A model generated the notes under the pieces. That model was not told where the DNA came from and made no database searches. It worked only from the letters and a program-made list of their open reading frames with translations. DNA of 64,000 nt from NCBI RefSeq assembly GCF_000235365.1, contig NC_016454.1:868001-932000 (forward strand). The letters run 5' to 3'. Made by a program: the position numbers and the translations under genes. How positions within the stretch are numbered: position 1 is the stretch's first letter; each line of letters starts with the position of its first letter. Shown one piece after another: positions 36,893-47,315 of this stretch. The DNA comes from Eremothecium cymbalariae DBVPG#7215. Taxonomy: Eukaryota; Ascomycota; Saccharomycetes; Saccharomycetales; Saccharomycetaceae.

Positions 36893-38551
36893 ATGTCTTT
36901 GAACTACACGACTGCATTATTATTCATTGCATTGGTTATTTCTCGTCTGTATGTTCAACCTAATTTTTCACTTATCTCAGATTGTGATGAAACTTTTAAT
37001 TACTGGGAGCCGTTAAATTTGTTAGTACGTGGGTTTGGTAAACAGACATGGGAATATTCACCAGAATACTCAATCCGATCTTGGACTTTTCTTCTACCTT
37101 TCTATGGTGTGTTATCTTTGGTTAAGAAGGTTGCAGACCGTCAAGGCTGGGCACCACGTTTACTATTTTATGTTGCAAGGGTTATCTTTGGGCTGATGAG
37201 TACGGTTTTTGAAAAAAAGCTATACACTGAACTACTTAAATCCACAAATTCCGAAGTAGCCAATCTTTGGCTTCTTTTCCAAATTTTGAACCCGGGTTGG
37301 TTCCATGCATCGGTAGAATTCCTACCTTCCTCATTTGCGATGATTTTTCTTTTAGGATACTTGAAGGATTCTCTTCGCTATCTATCAACTGGTAAGGAGA
37401 AGCCTTTTGTTTCCGCATTATTTTACAATGTTGTGGCTGGGATTCTGGGATGGCCGTTTGTTTTAGTTTTAAGTGTTCCGTTGGTACTTCATTACCTGTT
37501 AAGCCATAGAATCATTGATACCTTGCGCACGGGGGTTTCCTCCGTGCTCGTGTTGGTTATGGTAGTTGCTACCGTATTTACTATTGACTCCATATTCTAT
37601 CGCAAATATGCCCCAGTACCTTGGAATATTGTAATGTATAATGTTCTGAATGCAAGTGAGGAGAGTGGCCCAAATATTTTTGGCACAGAGCCATGGTATT
37701 ACTATATTTTAAACTTGCTTTTAAACTTCCCATTGCCCATTTTGTTCTTCGCGGTAATTGGACTTTTACACACAAACTTGTGGCCTATCTGGGGGTCTAT
37801 TTTTGTGTGGTTTTCCGTTTTCTTTACTCAACCTCATAAGGAAGAGAGATTTATATATCCTGTGTATGCCTTTATCACATTGGCATCTAGTATAGGATTT
37901 GCAAAGTGTACCAGGTTGTTTGGCCGGAGGAAATATAGTTACTATCTCCTAAAGATTTTGGTTTTTGGTGTTCTGGTTGTGCAGTCAATTACCCGTATAT
38001 TAGCCCTTACAACTAACTATACTGCTCCATTAGCGGTTTATTCTGAACTTACACCAAACAGGGACCCAATTAATGTTTGTACTGGGCGTGAGTGGTACCA
38101 TTATCCAAGTTCATTCTTCTTACCGGATAATCATAGGTTGAGGTTTGTTTCCTCAGGATTTGATGGCTTGTTGCCAGGTGATTTCCTTGAAGGTTCTATA
38201 TTCGAGGCGGTTAGTAATTTACCCCTAGGTATGAATAATCAGAATAAATTTGATGAGGGAAAATTGGTATCAATTGACAGCTGTCATTATTACGTTGATG
38301 TACTGATTCCAAGTAACAATGATAGAGACGTATTGGATCCCACTCTATTTTTGGAAGATTGGACCAAAGTCAGATGTGAGCCATTTATAGATGTTCGGAA
38401 GTCTAGATTTTTTGGCAGGGCTTTTATCCTGCCGGGATTCCTGGTCAAATATCTACCACAACCATTGAAATCTCTATTAGAGAAGTATCACAAGGCAACA
38501 TACCTTGAGTATTGTTTATTTAAAAGAGCAGGTGTCTTGGCAGGTGTTTGA
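36893..38551 (+). CDS. ALG9: Alpha-1,2-mannosyltransferase Alg9
   Basis: The 552-residue product matches yeast Alg9 (555). It is a polytopic ER membrane GT-C glycosyltransferase (family GT22). The catalytic first lumenal loop contains SDCDETFNYWEPLN, and the family motif HKEERFIYP is present before the last membrane helices. About ten or more hydrophobic segments precede a hydrophilic C-terminal lumenal domain. Alg9 adds two mannoses to the dolichol-linked oligosaccharide that the OST complex (OST4 in this window) later transfers to proteins. It is convergent with ADE12. Confidence 0.96.
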   Translation: MSLNYTTALLFIALVISRLYVQPNFSLISDCDETFNYWEPLNLLVRGFGKQTWEYSPEYSIRSWTFLLPFYGVLSLVKKVADRQGWAPRLLFYVARVIFGLMSTVFEKKLYTELLKSTNSEVANLWLLFQILNPGWFHASVEFLPSSFAMIFLLGYLKDSLRYLSTGKEKPFVSALFYNVVAGILGWPFVLVLSVPLVLHYLLSHRIIDTLRTGVSSVLVLVMVVATVFTIDSIFYRKYAPVPWNIVMYNVLNASEESGPNIFGTEPWYYYILNLLLNFPLPILFFAVIGLLHTNLWPIWGSIFVWFSVFFTQPHKEERFIYPVYAFITLASSIGFAKCTRLFGRRKYSYYLLKILVFGVLVVQSITRILALTTNYTAPLAVYSELTPNRDPINVCTGREWYHYPSSFFLPDNHRLRFVSSGFDGLLPGDFLEGSIFEAVSNLPLGMNNQNKFDEGKLVSIDSCHYYVDVLIPSNNDRDVLDPTLFLEDWTKVRCEPFIDVRKSRFFGRAFILPGFLVKYLPQPLKSLLEKYHKATYLEYCLFKRAGVLAGV

Positions 38552-38681
38552 AGCTTACGAAATGGACGATTAAGGTGTTCAAAACCTATATATATATACA
38601 TATATATATATCCTGTACAGAATATGCAGCAGTCAAACAAAAATTATTTACCGTTGATAGGAACGTAGACTATCTATCGAG

Positions 38682-39986
38682 CTATTCAGACACATTTTGG
38701 TACAACATACTGTCTCTAGCTGGACCAGTACCAACCCACTGTATTGGCACCCCAACGAAATCTTCAATAAACTTTAAATAGTCTTTAGCATTGTGCGGCA
38801 AGTCTGCGAACTTCGTAATCTTCGTAATGTCTTGCTTCCACCCGGGAAATGTGACGTATTCAACATCAACTTTTCCTAATGTGATCAAATCTTCAGGGAA
38901 GAGATCCAACTTCTTTCCATCAATAGAATACGAAACACCAACCTGGATTTGTTCAAAGGTGTCTAATACATCCAATTTGGTTATATTTAAACTTGTATAG
39001 CCGTTAATCAGAGTGGAATACTTCAACACAACTAAATCAAGCCAGCCACAACGACGCTTACGGCCAGTAGTAACACCATATTCCGCACCGATTGTCTGCA
39101 GCTTTGCACCATCTGCGTTTAACTGCTCAGTAGGGAACGGTCCCTCCCCAACCCTGGTCGTATAAGCTTTCACAACACCATATATATCATTGACACAACG
39201 TGGAGGGATTCCGAGACCAGTTATCACACCACCAATGCCAGTCGAAGAAGAAGTGACATATGGATATGTGCCAAAGTCAATATCAAGCATCAAGGCATTG
39301 GCACCTTCAACTAGTATTTTTTTATTTTCCTTAATCGCCTTGTGCATGAACACCACAGAATCCACCACAAACGGCTTCAACTGCTCCCTGTATTTCCTGT
39401 AAGAAGCCAACTCCTCCTCTGCGTCATACTCAAACGGACCATACCTCTGCAGTCTTGTTTGCAACAGTCTATAATACTTCGTCTCAAACTCGGCCCAGGA
39501 TTCCGGCTCATCGCCCACTAAGTGATGCACTCGTATCCCAGACCGAGAAGCTTTCGTCGAATAGGTGGGGCCAATGCCCTTGCCAGTAGTCCCAATGTTT
39601 TTGCCGTCCTTAGAAGCCCCAGACAGTTCTGCCTCCCGTAGCTTATCCGTACGTTGGTGGAATCCAAAAACAAGATGCGCTCTAGAAGAAATAAATAGCC
39701 TTTCACGGGCGTTCGTCAATCCCTTGGATTCCAATTGCTCCAATTCCTTGAAGAAAGATGGCACATGGATTACGACACCATTACCAATCAAATTCTGACA
39801 ATGTGGATTAACCAATCCTGAAGGCAACATATGGAAGTCGTATTTAACACCATCAACGACAATCGTATGTCCCGCATTGTTACCACCTGCTGAACGAGCA
39901 ACGATATCATACTGTCCCACAAGCAAATCTACAAGCTTCCCCTTTCCCTCATCACCCCACTGAGAACCTAACACAACATTGACCAT
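38682..39986 (-). CDS. ADE12: Adenylosuccinate synthetase
   Basis: The 434-residue product corresponds to yeast Ade12 (433). It makes adenylosuccinate from IMP, aspartate and GTP, the first committed step to AMP. The N-terminal GTP-binding loop [11 protein letters not shown] lies at residues 7-17 with catalytic Asp13 and His41 in NNAGHTIV, then [21 protein letters not shown] (the IMP-binding block) and [10 protein letters not shown]. The C-terminal TGPARDSM is conserved. The position between ALG9 and POP1 equals YNL219-220-221. Confidence 0.98.
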   Translation of the reverse strand: MVNVVLGSQWGDEGKGKLVDLLVGQYDIVARSAGGNNAGHTIVVDGVKYDFHMLPSGLVNPHCQNLIGNGVVIHVPSFFKELEQLESKGLTNARERLFISSRAHLVFGFHQRTDKLREAELSGASKDGKNIGTTGKGIGPTYSTKASRSGIRVHHLVGDEPESWAEFETKYYRLLQTRLQRYGPFEYDAEEELASYRKYREQLKPFVVDSVVFMHKAIKENKKILVEGANALMLDIDFGTYPYVTSSSTGIGGVITGLGIPPRCVNDIYGVVKAYTTRVGEGPFPTEQLNADGAKLQTIGAEYGVTTGRKRRCGWLDLVVLKYSTLINGYTSLNITKLDVLDTFEQIQVGVSYSIDGKKLDLFPEDLITLGKVDVEYVTFPGWKQDITKITKFADLPHNAKDYLKFIEDFVGVPIQWVGTGPARDSMLYQNVSE

Positions 39987-40937
39987 CTTTTCCCGAATTA
40001 TAAAGAAACAGGAATCCTTCTACAAGAGATAACCTAAAAGGACAACTAACCATCCAGCAAGAATGAAAAAAAATAGAACTTCTAAAAAAGACCAAGCATT
40101 AATAAGAATTAAAGAGAACCAGAGTAAACATATGAAAAATTTTTACTATTATTACGACTTAAATCTTATTGATCGCTTTCGCAAGAACCCTTGGGCAACT
40201 GGGGAAATCAACCTCATATTTATAACTTCTGCGTTATACTATTCAACGTAAAATGTTGTTCTTTTTTCCACTGTCGTCGTCGAAGAAAAACAGACGAATC
40301 CCGTCATAATCCGTCAAAATTTGCGTTACTCCGTAAACTGACTTCAATTTCCGGCTCTCTGTGTGCATCTGAGTGTAAGAGCATCGTGCCCAGTAGAGGC
40401 ATACGGGCTTAATTACTTGGGTCTTTCGAACCTCGATTCAACGTAATAACAGGTAACTTGACTCTGTATGGTTTGCTAATGAAATTTGGCAGCGCAGTGC
40501 AACAACAGGCTGGTGGGCTGCGTGTGTAAGAGTATATAGATAGGTCTGTGCGGTGCACTGGGGGACAGATAAGAGGATGGAGGGAAGCAAGGGGCTAGAT
40601 ATGTGGCCTGGATGCGTTTTAGTCCGATAGATTCGCTGGGGAAGTAGTTCATGGGTTGCGTATTGCTTATATATATAAGGCAACTCGAGAACTTCGTTTG
40701 TGAATTTTGTTACCCGGACATTACTGTTGAAGTTACCCGGGGTTGAGGAGCATTTTTCCAAGGTAAACTAACCAGTATGCAGATTTTATTTTATATAACG
40801 AGTGATGATGAATGATGTAACGGTAGTGGTGTATGCACAATCTTGGAAGCGTTCCAACTAAGATTGTAGTGTAGATCCAGCAGATTAAAACTCTGTGGGT
40901 AACAAAAAAACGGACTTTAGTGGACAGTGGGTAATAT
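39987..40937. promoter_or_regulatory. Divergent promoter region ADE12/POP1
   Basis: About 950 bases, the first 250 strongly A-rich. Motifs worth noting are TGACTC at 40455-40460 (Gcn4/Bas1 core, distant from ADE12) and a TATATATATAAGG string near 40670-40680. The short open frames are AT-driven or without homology. No tRNA or snoRNA signature was recognised. Confidence 0.5.
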
Positions 40938-43448
40938 ATGGCAGGTCGTAAGCCGTTGAATAAGAATCAGCAGTTTAAAAGACAGAAGGTGCGTGATGCG
41001 CGAGCTATTAGAAGTGAAGCGGTTCTGTTTTCAGAACAGGAATTCGGTGAGGCGGCTCATATGCTGAAGGTGCCTGACTTTGTATCATCTCGTAAGTTTG
41101 AATTAGTTCAATTACAAAATTCTATTCATAGATCGCGTCATTCGTCTTCTACTCGTGTATTTCAGTCTTTGCCCAGAAGGCTTCGTCGGCGGACGGCGTC
41201 CCATAATGTGAAAAGAATCCCCAAAAGGATGAGGAATAGGGCCTTACGAGAAATGGCCAAGAGCAATCAGACTGTTACCAGTGGGACGAAGGATAGTTTG
41301 AAGAAGAAAAAACATGGTTTGTCAGCAAGGAAACTTTACAGATTAAAGATGACAGTAAATCTTCTGAGATTGGCGAGCAGGAATGTAGCGCTGAAATTGG
41401 CGATGCCTGCTGAAGTTGCACCAGCAAAGTTCAAATTAAGAGCGAGTATTCGTTCCTTGCGCCAACAGATACGGGCTGCCCAAGACGGTAAAGCGGTGCG
41501 GAAATTGAATAATAGCTTGGGGAGTTATGACAACACTGGCTTTCAAAAACTGGCGCCTAAACCACTTGGTCGTATTAAGTATATGAAACGTCAGCGCACA
41601 TTTACTTGGTTACCTACTCACGTTTGGCATGCCAAAAGGTCGCATATGGTCAAGAGATGGGGGTTTCAAATTCCTTGGTCACCGACTCAAAAATGTTTTC
41701 GAATGACTCACAGACTAACCGGCTCAGTTGCTTCGTCAAACGGCGCAATGTGTGCTGATACAAGTTACATTGGCACTATGGTGGTCAAGTCGAAAGATAG
41801 TGTTCAATTGACAGATTTTGTGAAGCAGCTCACAGATGGTCGTGCTTCTAGGAAAAAGTACAAAATTTCACAGCATCTTTTTGAAGGTCTCTTCTATGAA
41901 ATCAGCAATGGAGATCCGTTGGGTCCTGGCACTTTACTCTGGATAGATCCTACAATGTTGCTGATTCGCCTACATCCTGCAATATATGAGGTGGTTTTCA
42001 AAACAGTTCGTGAGAAGTTTGAAGTTCAAGATTGCCGCTATTCTATAGCTAGCATTACTATTACTGGCGGTAAAGCATTGCAAGCACTTTCACACATAAT
42101 AAGAACTACAAATACTTCAGAATCATACAAGCAGTTCAAATCCGTTTGTAATGTATCTGATTCCTCTATATTTCCTCACAGAGCGATATTTGCCTTTAAT
42201 GTTATCGATCCTAGACATCTTTCTTCACCGAAAAAGGTTAGCGAATCCAAAGAGATTCCTTCTGCATCTACCATAGTTGATCTTGCTACAAACTACCCTG
42301 CGGATAAGATTTTCAAAGTATTACAAAAACTGTGTGACGCAATGGGTAGAGAAAATTCCTACAAAAACCAGCAAACTTTAAAACAGTTGGCTAAAAGACG
42401 GCAAATGCTTTTAAGGGAATCAATTCACACAAATATGATACCATATGATGCGTCAACGGATCCCGAAATACCAGTGGTCCTCATTAGACAGCCAAAAACT
42501 TCGAACTGGCTAGTGTTGATTCCTTGGTTTTGGATGCTGCCATTTTGGTATCAACTTAATCGAGTTCCTCACGTATATCATATGGGTTTGAAGCAACTTC
42601 ACCAGCAAAATTATGAAAGGGGCTTGCTGCACTTCCCTGACGACTATTCATTTACAGCCGTAGGTCAACAAGAACTCTTGTACAAGGCAGAGGCAGCCAA
42701 AGGCGTGTGGGAGCGCAAGCCAAGTGGTAAAAGAATAAATTACGGTAAAGTTGGCGATATTCATGCATCTGAGTGTCCTGGATACACCGGGGAGATTGGA
42801 GAATGGTTTGGCAGTGACTGGAAGTTATTGCAAATACTTCAAAACGGTGTTTCTTACCTAGGAACAGATATAAAGACCCACAATTCTGAACGTACGACTC
42901 AATACGATGCTGCTACAGGCTTAAAACAACTAAATTGTGTAAGAGACCTTCTACAGCTCTACGATGATGTTAGAAATAGGATTGAAGAATCTCAAAATTT
43001 GCCGATCAACCTATTCAACCAAGGAATTGGAAACTTCAAAGAACACTCCATTGTTACCGAACAACAACCTCCTCAACTTTCCATTGCAAACACTCCGTTG
43101 TCGGTCATTGCAATTGTCTGCGAGGCCGTCGAAAGAGGCCATTTCAAGGACAATTCACGCCTATACGCTATCTCGGACAAAGACATACCACATTGGATCG
43201 AGGCTGCTACAGGTAACTACCGCCCAAATGGAAAACGTAACCATGAACTGGAACATCCAAAGCCAAAGATCCAAGATTTAATCGGCTTCATCACTAGTGG
43301 AACCTATCACTTGAGTGAAGGTAAAAGTCTAGGAAATGGTTTCCTTGCTACTAACTATGCAGCTAAGAGCAAGCACAATTATATACTCGTTCGGAATATT
43401 GGTACAAATATTTATAGACTGGCTACATGGCAACAAATTCTTGTTTAG
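40938..43448 (+). CDS. POP1: RNase P/RNase MRP protein subunit Pop1
   Basis: The 836-residue product matches yeast Pop1 (875). It is the largest protein of nuclear RNase P (tRNA 5' processing) and RNase MRP (rRNA processing). The N-terminal 240 residues are very basic, with the POP1 N-terminal block RRLRRRTASHNVKRIPKRMR. The WHAKR motif (THVWHAKRSHMVKRWGF) follows, then the POPLD region near the middle (LVLIPWFWMLPFWYQLNRVPH) and the C-terminal folded domain. It is followed on the same strand by the U1 snRNA gene, so two RNA-processing components are adjacent, as in S. cerevisiae. Confidence 0.96.
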   Translation: MAGRKPLNKNQQFKRQKVRDARAIRSEAVLFSEQEFGEAAHMLKVPDFVSSRKFELVQLQNSIHRSRHSSSTRVFQSLPRRLRRRTASHNVKRIPKRMRNRALREMAKSNQTVTSGTKDSLKKKKHGLSARKLYRLKMTVNLLRLASRNVALKLAMPAEVAPAKFKLRASIRSLRQQIRAAQDGKAVRKLNNSLGSYDNTGFQKLAPKPLGRIKYMKRQRTFTWLPTHVWHAKRSHMVKRWGFQIPWSPTQKCFRMTHRLTGSVASSNGAMCADTSYIGTMVVKSKDSVQLTDFVKQLTDGRASRKKYKISQHLFEGLFYEISNGDPLGPGTLLWIDPTMLLIRLHPAIYEVVFKTVREKFEVQDCRYSIASITITGGKALQALSHIIRTTNTSESYKQFKSVCNVSDSSIFPHRAIFAFNVIDPRHLSSPKKVSESKEIPSASTIVDLATNYPADKIFKVLQKLCDAMGRENSYKNQQTLKQLAKRRQMLLRESIHTNMIPYDASTDPEIPVVLIRQPKTSNWLVLIPWFWMLPFWYQLNRVPHVYHMGLKQLHQQNYERGLLHFPDDYSFTAVGQQELLYKAEAAKGVWERKPSGKRINYGKVGDIHASECPGYTGEIGEWFGSDWKLLQILQNGVSYLGTDIKTHNSERTTQYDAATGLKQLNCVRDLLQLYDDVRNRIEESQNLPINLFNQGIGNFKEHSIVTEQQPPQLSIANTPLSVIAIVCEAVERGHFKDNSRLYAISDKDIPHWIEAATGNYRPNGKRNHELEHPKPKIQDLIGFITSGTYHLSEGKSLGNGFLATNYAAKSKHNYILVRNIGTNIYRLATWQQILV

Positions 43449-43663
43449 CACCATGTTATAATAAATTACTAGGTTAGTTGAGAAACCTAACGCTGGATAT
43501 ATAGTTAGTTACCCTGTCTTTGGTGATCGTTCCGGAAATGTCACCGGTAAAATTTTTCCAATTAATACAGTTCGCGCATTATATAAAAGCATCATATTTC
43601 TCCCTAACTCAGTTTTGACCTCTTAACTCATTCTTATTTAAATTTTCTTTTTCTTCTCTCCTC
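43449..43663 (+). promoter_or_regulatory. POP1 terminator and U1 snRNA promoter
   Basis: Just past the POP1 stop lies a small dyad (TAGGTT...AACCTA). A TATA element (tatataaaag, about 43580-43590) sits roughly 80 bases before the U1 5' end, a normal spacing for a yeast RNA polymerase II snRNA gene. Confidence 0.55.
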
Positions 43664-44168
43664 ATACTTACCTTAAGACGTCAGTGGAGATCAAGAAGTC
43701 TGACTGACCTGGTATGCTTTTTTAAAGGATGCTTCACTGTCAAGAGGTTTAAGTACATTTTCGGATGTGCTTGTCACCTCTTCATGACGCTTTACCTGTG
43801 GAGTTCCTTTGCAATTTTTCACATATTTGCGAAAGGTGTACCTGCTGACGTTTCATTCTCTCGTTCGTTGTTAGAAGCTGGGAGGCCTTGTGCCTCTTGG
43901 CTCTGACAATGGGCCCTTTTTTCTTCTGCCTGGAGAAGCAGTGTGCTGATTACAACTCAGCATTGGGAGAACTGGGGTTTCTGGGCTATTAAAGGTACAT
44001 TTCCAGAATTGAACGATTCCTGGCATTTGCTTGCTTCTATTGCCATTGGTCTTTCGAGGCTGACGCGATACGATGCTGCTTTGCTTGTTGAAGGGGTTTC
44101 ATGGGATTTGTCCTAGTTCTGGGAATCTTGGTAGAAACGGGTGGGTCTTATAATTTTTGATTTCTTTC
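43664..44168 (+). ncRNA. SNR19: U1 spliceosomal snRNA
   Basis: The predicted 5' end ATACTTACCTTAAG is identical to yeast U1. It includes ACTTACCT (43666-43673), which pairs with 5' splice sites. Next comes the stem-loop I region with GATCAAGAAG (43689-43698), the U1-70K (Snp1) binding loop. Conserved internal blocks are GCTGACGTTTC (near 43846-43856) and GGGCCC followed by TTCTTCTGCCTGGAGAAG (43911-43938). The 3' end has CTTGGTAGAAACGGGTGG, the Sm site AATTTTTGA (44152-44160) and a short pyrimidine tail. The length is about 505, large like other yeast U1 RNAs (568 in S. cerevisiae). Its place after POP1 matches SNR19 on chromosome XIV. The 3' end is approximate by a few bases. Confidence 0.95.
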
Positions 44169-44398
44169 CTTCCATAATCACATAACTTTATGCGGTTTAT
44201 GGGGATTGGTTTTGGTAGAGCATTCATTCAGTATGAGGATCCGTTTTCCACGGGAGATCGTCTCCGATTACTACTATTTTTTTTTCAATGCGATTGCGAG
44301 TCAGACGACTTCATCGCAGTGGAGATAAAGTATATGACGATTGTTTTTGTGTTTTATTTTACTTATTTGGTTCTTTTACTTAACTACATGGTTTTATG

Positions 44399-45613
44399 TT
44401 ACTTTTGCTTATAAAGGTTGATTACCTCGATAGTGTGAGGAATATCGTCGACGTTATGATAATCGACCCCAAGCTGTAAAATTTCCTCCTTTAACAAATA
44501 ATCCCTTAGAGTCGCTTTGGTTTCTGTTTGTCCCCATATTCTGGATCTAACCCCAAGCTCCCGACACTTGTCAGTTAATTGCCTGATGCAAGTTTCTTCA
44601 GAGTTGGTTAAGTTTGTTAAGAAATAGTGAAATGGCATTGCAGAACCACAGTGGCTTAACAAATTGAAAAGAGAATCTGAGGCAAGAATAACTGGTCCAT
44701 ATTTTTCAATTGCAGACTCTAAATCAACTAAGGGCACATCAGGGAATACATATCTCCTTTTATCATTAAAGTAACCATCCTGCGATCCGCCGTCTAGTTC
44801 CTCAGGCGAAGTGGGGAAATTTCCAGTGAGCACAACCATTACTGGCCCAGTCACAACCTTACTAGTGGCAAAGTCATAGTATCCTAGATAACCCTTATCA
44901 ATGAGTGGTTTTAGATATGTATTCATCAATAAGTGGTATTGCTCGACGCTATCCGCGGATTTAAAATCAAGCAACAACTGCAAAGGCTTCGAAGAATCTT
45001 CATGGAAAACCCCCAGCCATGTGCCCTCACCAAGACCATCGTTCAATTGACCTAATATATCCTTAATAGGATCAAGATAGAGCTGGTTCAAGTCAGGTGT
45101 CCGAGGGGTGATATCAGACTTCAAATGCCCAACTGCAAGTCTCTGACCATTATCCACTGTCCATATGTCAGCCTCTACACTATTAACCCCATGGCTGAGT
45201 GCAGTGTATAAAGGAAGCACCCTAGTGTAGTCATTGTGGGAGTGAATGTCATCACGAACCGGAACATTTTCGGTCAACTTGCTACTCAACGTCTTCTCAC
45301 TGCCTTCCACAGGGCACCCGCAAACATCAACGGCAACATACTGGCTCTTCACCCAATCTAAATATCCTTGGAACGTGTCGTAATACGTAGACAACAAAAC
45401 CTCATCCCCTTTGGAGCCATATTCACCTTTTAGAACATTCAATTTATCCGAAAAATAACTGGTCAACGAGGCTCCTGTCAAACCATTTAACTCCTCGTTG
45501 ACTGTTTCACGCTGCTTCATTGGGAGTGCAGCAACAAGCACCTGCGGTGTAAGCACCACCCCTAAAACCAATGCACATGCATACAGTGACCATAAACGAT
45601 GAGACAGAAGCAT
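44399..45613 (-). CDS. AIM6: Aim6 family protein, tandem copy 1
   Basis: The 404-residue product starts at the ATG at 45613; the TTG-led extension upstream is not used. Residues 1-30 form a signal peptide or anchor (LYACALVLGVVLTPQVLVAA). The body belongs to the Aim6/Altered-inheritance-of-mitochondria-6 family. These proteins resemble phosphatidylinositol phospholipase C-like or glycerophosphodiesterase barrels, with candidate active-site strings HSHNDYTR, SVEADIW and VGH. No reaction is established for yeast Aim6 (YDL237W, 390 residues); loss alters mitochondrial genome inheritance. The neighbour downstream-to-upstream (46095-47315) is a second family member in the same orientation. Secretory targeting suggests a role outside mitochondria. 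Confidence 0.88.
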   Translation of the reverse strand: MLLSHRLWSLYACALVLGVVLTPQVLVAALPMKQRETVNEELNGLTGASLTSYFSDKLNVLKGEYGSKGDEVLLSTYYDTFQGYLDWVKSQYVAVDVCGCPVEGSEKTLSSKLTENVPVRDDIHSHNDYTRVLPLYTALSHGVNSVEADIWTVDNGQRLAVGHLKSDITPRTPDLNQLYLDPIKDILGQLNDGLGEGTWLGVFHEDSSKPLQLLLDFKSADSVEQYHLLMNTYLKPLIDKGYLGYYDFATSKVVTGPVMVVLTGNFPTSPEELDGGSQDGYFNDKRRYVFPDVPLVDLESAIEKYGPVILASDSLFNLLSHCGSAMPFHYFLTNLTNSEETCIRQLTDKCRELGVRSRIWGQTETKATLRDYLLKEEILQLGVDYHNVDDIPHTIEVINLYKQK

Positions 45614-46094
45614 CGCACAATTCCCTTTGTTCAGCAACTTAAAAAGTTTCAACCAATAGTATACTGACGCTCAAAGCTACCTTAGGAAAGCCACTATGAA
45701 GCCACCAGCAGGAACGCCGTGTTGCTAAATTACATACTTATTATATATCTGCCAGAAAGTGGAGATACTCTGTTTAAATGCTAAATTAGCTGAGCACGCA
45801 TCATCAGTTAGCATGTGTCTATCTTGATCACTTATATAACACAGATGCATACGGCTCTTTTGTGCAGTTAGCAATTATTCTCGATCATTGTGATAAGTGA
45901 TATCTTTGCGCAAAGCACATGTGAAGAACATTAAAGCGTTAAGAGGACAAGGCTGCTTAGATAATATGAAAGATGTAACAAAAAGTTACCGTTGGGTTAA
46001 CCGTATATACTGTACGGACGCATAATGAATAGGAAATATATACTTAACTTATACTTATGTATATGGCATATATCTATGAGATTTGTTAGCTTGT
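45614..46094. promoter_or_regulatory. Intergenic between the two AIM6 copies
   Basis: About 480 bases. Two features are visible: the short direct repeat CAGTTAGCA (about 45806 and 45866) and the inverted pair ATCACTTAT/ATAAGTGAT (45827-45835 and 45893-45901), which together suggest a regulated promoter. There is no gene. Confidence 0.45.
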
Positions 46095-47315
46095 TCAGAA
46101 GTTCTTGACTGCACGTAGGTCATCTACATTCAAGTAGTCAACTCCTACATCAAGTAGCTTTTTCCATAGAATATTTCTTCCATGTACGGGCCATTGAGGT
46201 ACTCCCCATATCCTTGTTTGAAGACCAAATTCATGTGCTTTGGATACATGCTGTTTTATGCATTCTATCTCTTTCCATGGCAAATCAGTGGCATGTTTTG
46301 GATTGAATGCGGTGTCTGAAGCACCCATAATGTTGCAGTAATCTAATAATTGTTCCATTGATGCGGATGCCACTATAGACACCGCACTTGCTGTGTACAA
46401 ACCATGCTTAGAAGCTAATTTATGCAAGGGTGCGTCAAGGAATGTGTATCTGCGATTATTTGGGAAACTTATCTCACTATCAGGAGGGTAGTTTCCGGTA
46501 AGAATGACGGTTATTGGCCCTGTAGTAAGGGTTTTGGTCTCGAAGTCATAATATGAAAGGTACCCACGTTCTATTAATGGTCGTAAGTACTCCAAAAGCA
46601 CTATGAATGTTCTTCTTCGCTCTGCAGGTTTAAAGTCGATATATAACAATAGCTGTTGTGCTGGATCGTCGTAGAATGGGCCGTACAACGGGCTTTCAGT
46701 ATCCATGTGGCAATTGACTTGGTCCAAGATTTGGACCAAGGGGTCCAAGTACAATGTTCTTAAGTCATGTTGTGCTGTGTTCAAGTAGCCAAGGTTATGA
46801 CCAACTGCCAAAGCTGTGCTGTTTCTGTAAAGCCAAACATCAGCTTCAACGCTGGTGACTCCGTACAGGAGGGCTTCCAATAAAGGTAATTTCCTCCAGT
46901 AATCATTATGGGAATGCACATTTCCTAATATGTTAACATCCTTAGTTAATTTAGCAACGATTGAGTCTTCGGGTATACAAGACTCAGAAGATGGCGCATC
47001 ACCATTCTGCTTTTCCAACTTGAGGTATTGCGCCAAACTTTCATACAACCTGTTTATTCTCACAGGCTTAGAAGACTCTTCATTCGGAATGTTAACGGGG
47101 CCTAAATTCCTTTCAAAGTAGCAAAGTAGACTCTCGCCTGTAAGGCCAAGCGGTGGAATTTTCGGGGTATTTTCTGTAACTGACACGACTGGCGGCCCTT
47201 TATTGAAACCAGAGAATTGTAGGTAATGGGGTTTCCATAACGAAATGGCTTCAGCGGTGCTCAGGATCAAGATGTAGGGTAGTAGTATCCTCCCGACTAT
47301 TAACTTGAGAATCAT
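46095..47315 (-). CDS. AIM6: Aim6 family protein, tandem copy 2
   Basis: The 406-residue product is clearly related to the neighbouring Aim6 (shared GNVHSHNDYWRKLPL versus DDIHSHNDYTRVLPL, SVEADVW, VGHN, YLDPL, DFKPA, LRPLIERGYLSYYDF, GPITVILTGN, and RIWGVPQ near the end). Identity looks moderate, so the duplication is old. An N-terminal signal peptide (about 1-23) is present. The candidate catalytic His, Glu and Asp strings are kept in both copies, arguing against decay of either. S. cerevisiae has one AIM6, so this is either a lineage-specific duplication or a copy lost there. Which copy is the direct AIM6 ortholog cannot be decided by eye; copy 1 looks slightly closer in length. Confidence 0.85.
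   Translation of the reverse strand: MILKLIVGRILLPYILILSTAEAISLWKPHYLQFSGFNKGPPVVSVTENTPKIPPLGLTGESLLCYFERNLGPVNIPNEESSKPVRINRLYESLAQYLKLEKQNGDAPSSESCIPEDSIVAKLTKDVNILGNVHSHNDYWRKLPLLEALLYGVTSVEADVWLYRNSTALAVGHNLGYLNTAQHDLRTLYLDPLVQILDQVNCHMDTESPLYGPFYDDPAQQLLLYIDFKPAERRRTFIVLLEYLRPLIERGYLSYYDFETKTLTTGPITVILTGNYPPDSEISFPNNRRYTFLDAPLHKLASKHGLYTASAVSIVASASMEQLLDYCNIMGASDTAFNPKHATDLPWKEIECIKQHVSKAHEFGLQTRIWGVPQWPVHGRNILWKKLLDVGVDYLNVDDLRAVKNF

Noticed and set aside
40063..40251. 62-codon frame upstream of ADE12
   Set aside because: It is Lys/Asn/Tyr-rich because the DNA is A/T-rich. There is no homology and no conserved position.
40420..40445. tRNA-like string tttcgaacctcgattc
   Set aside because: It lacks a matching A box, an anticodon arm and an acceptor stem at the right distance.
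40801..40830. Box C-like GTGATGATGA, possible C/D snoRNA
   Set aside because: No D box (CTGA) with terminal stem was found at a suitable distance; repeated GATGA is common in this DNA.
44190..44414. 74-codon plus-strand frame after U1
   Set aside because: It begins just past the U1 3' end, runs into the AIM6 3' end and has no homology. A shadow of T-rich DNA is more likely.
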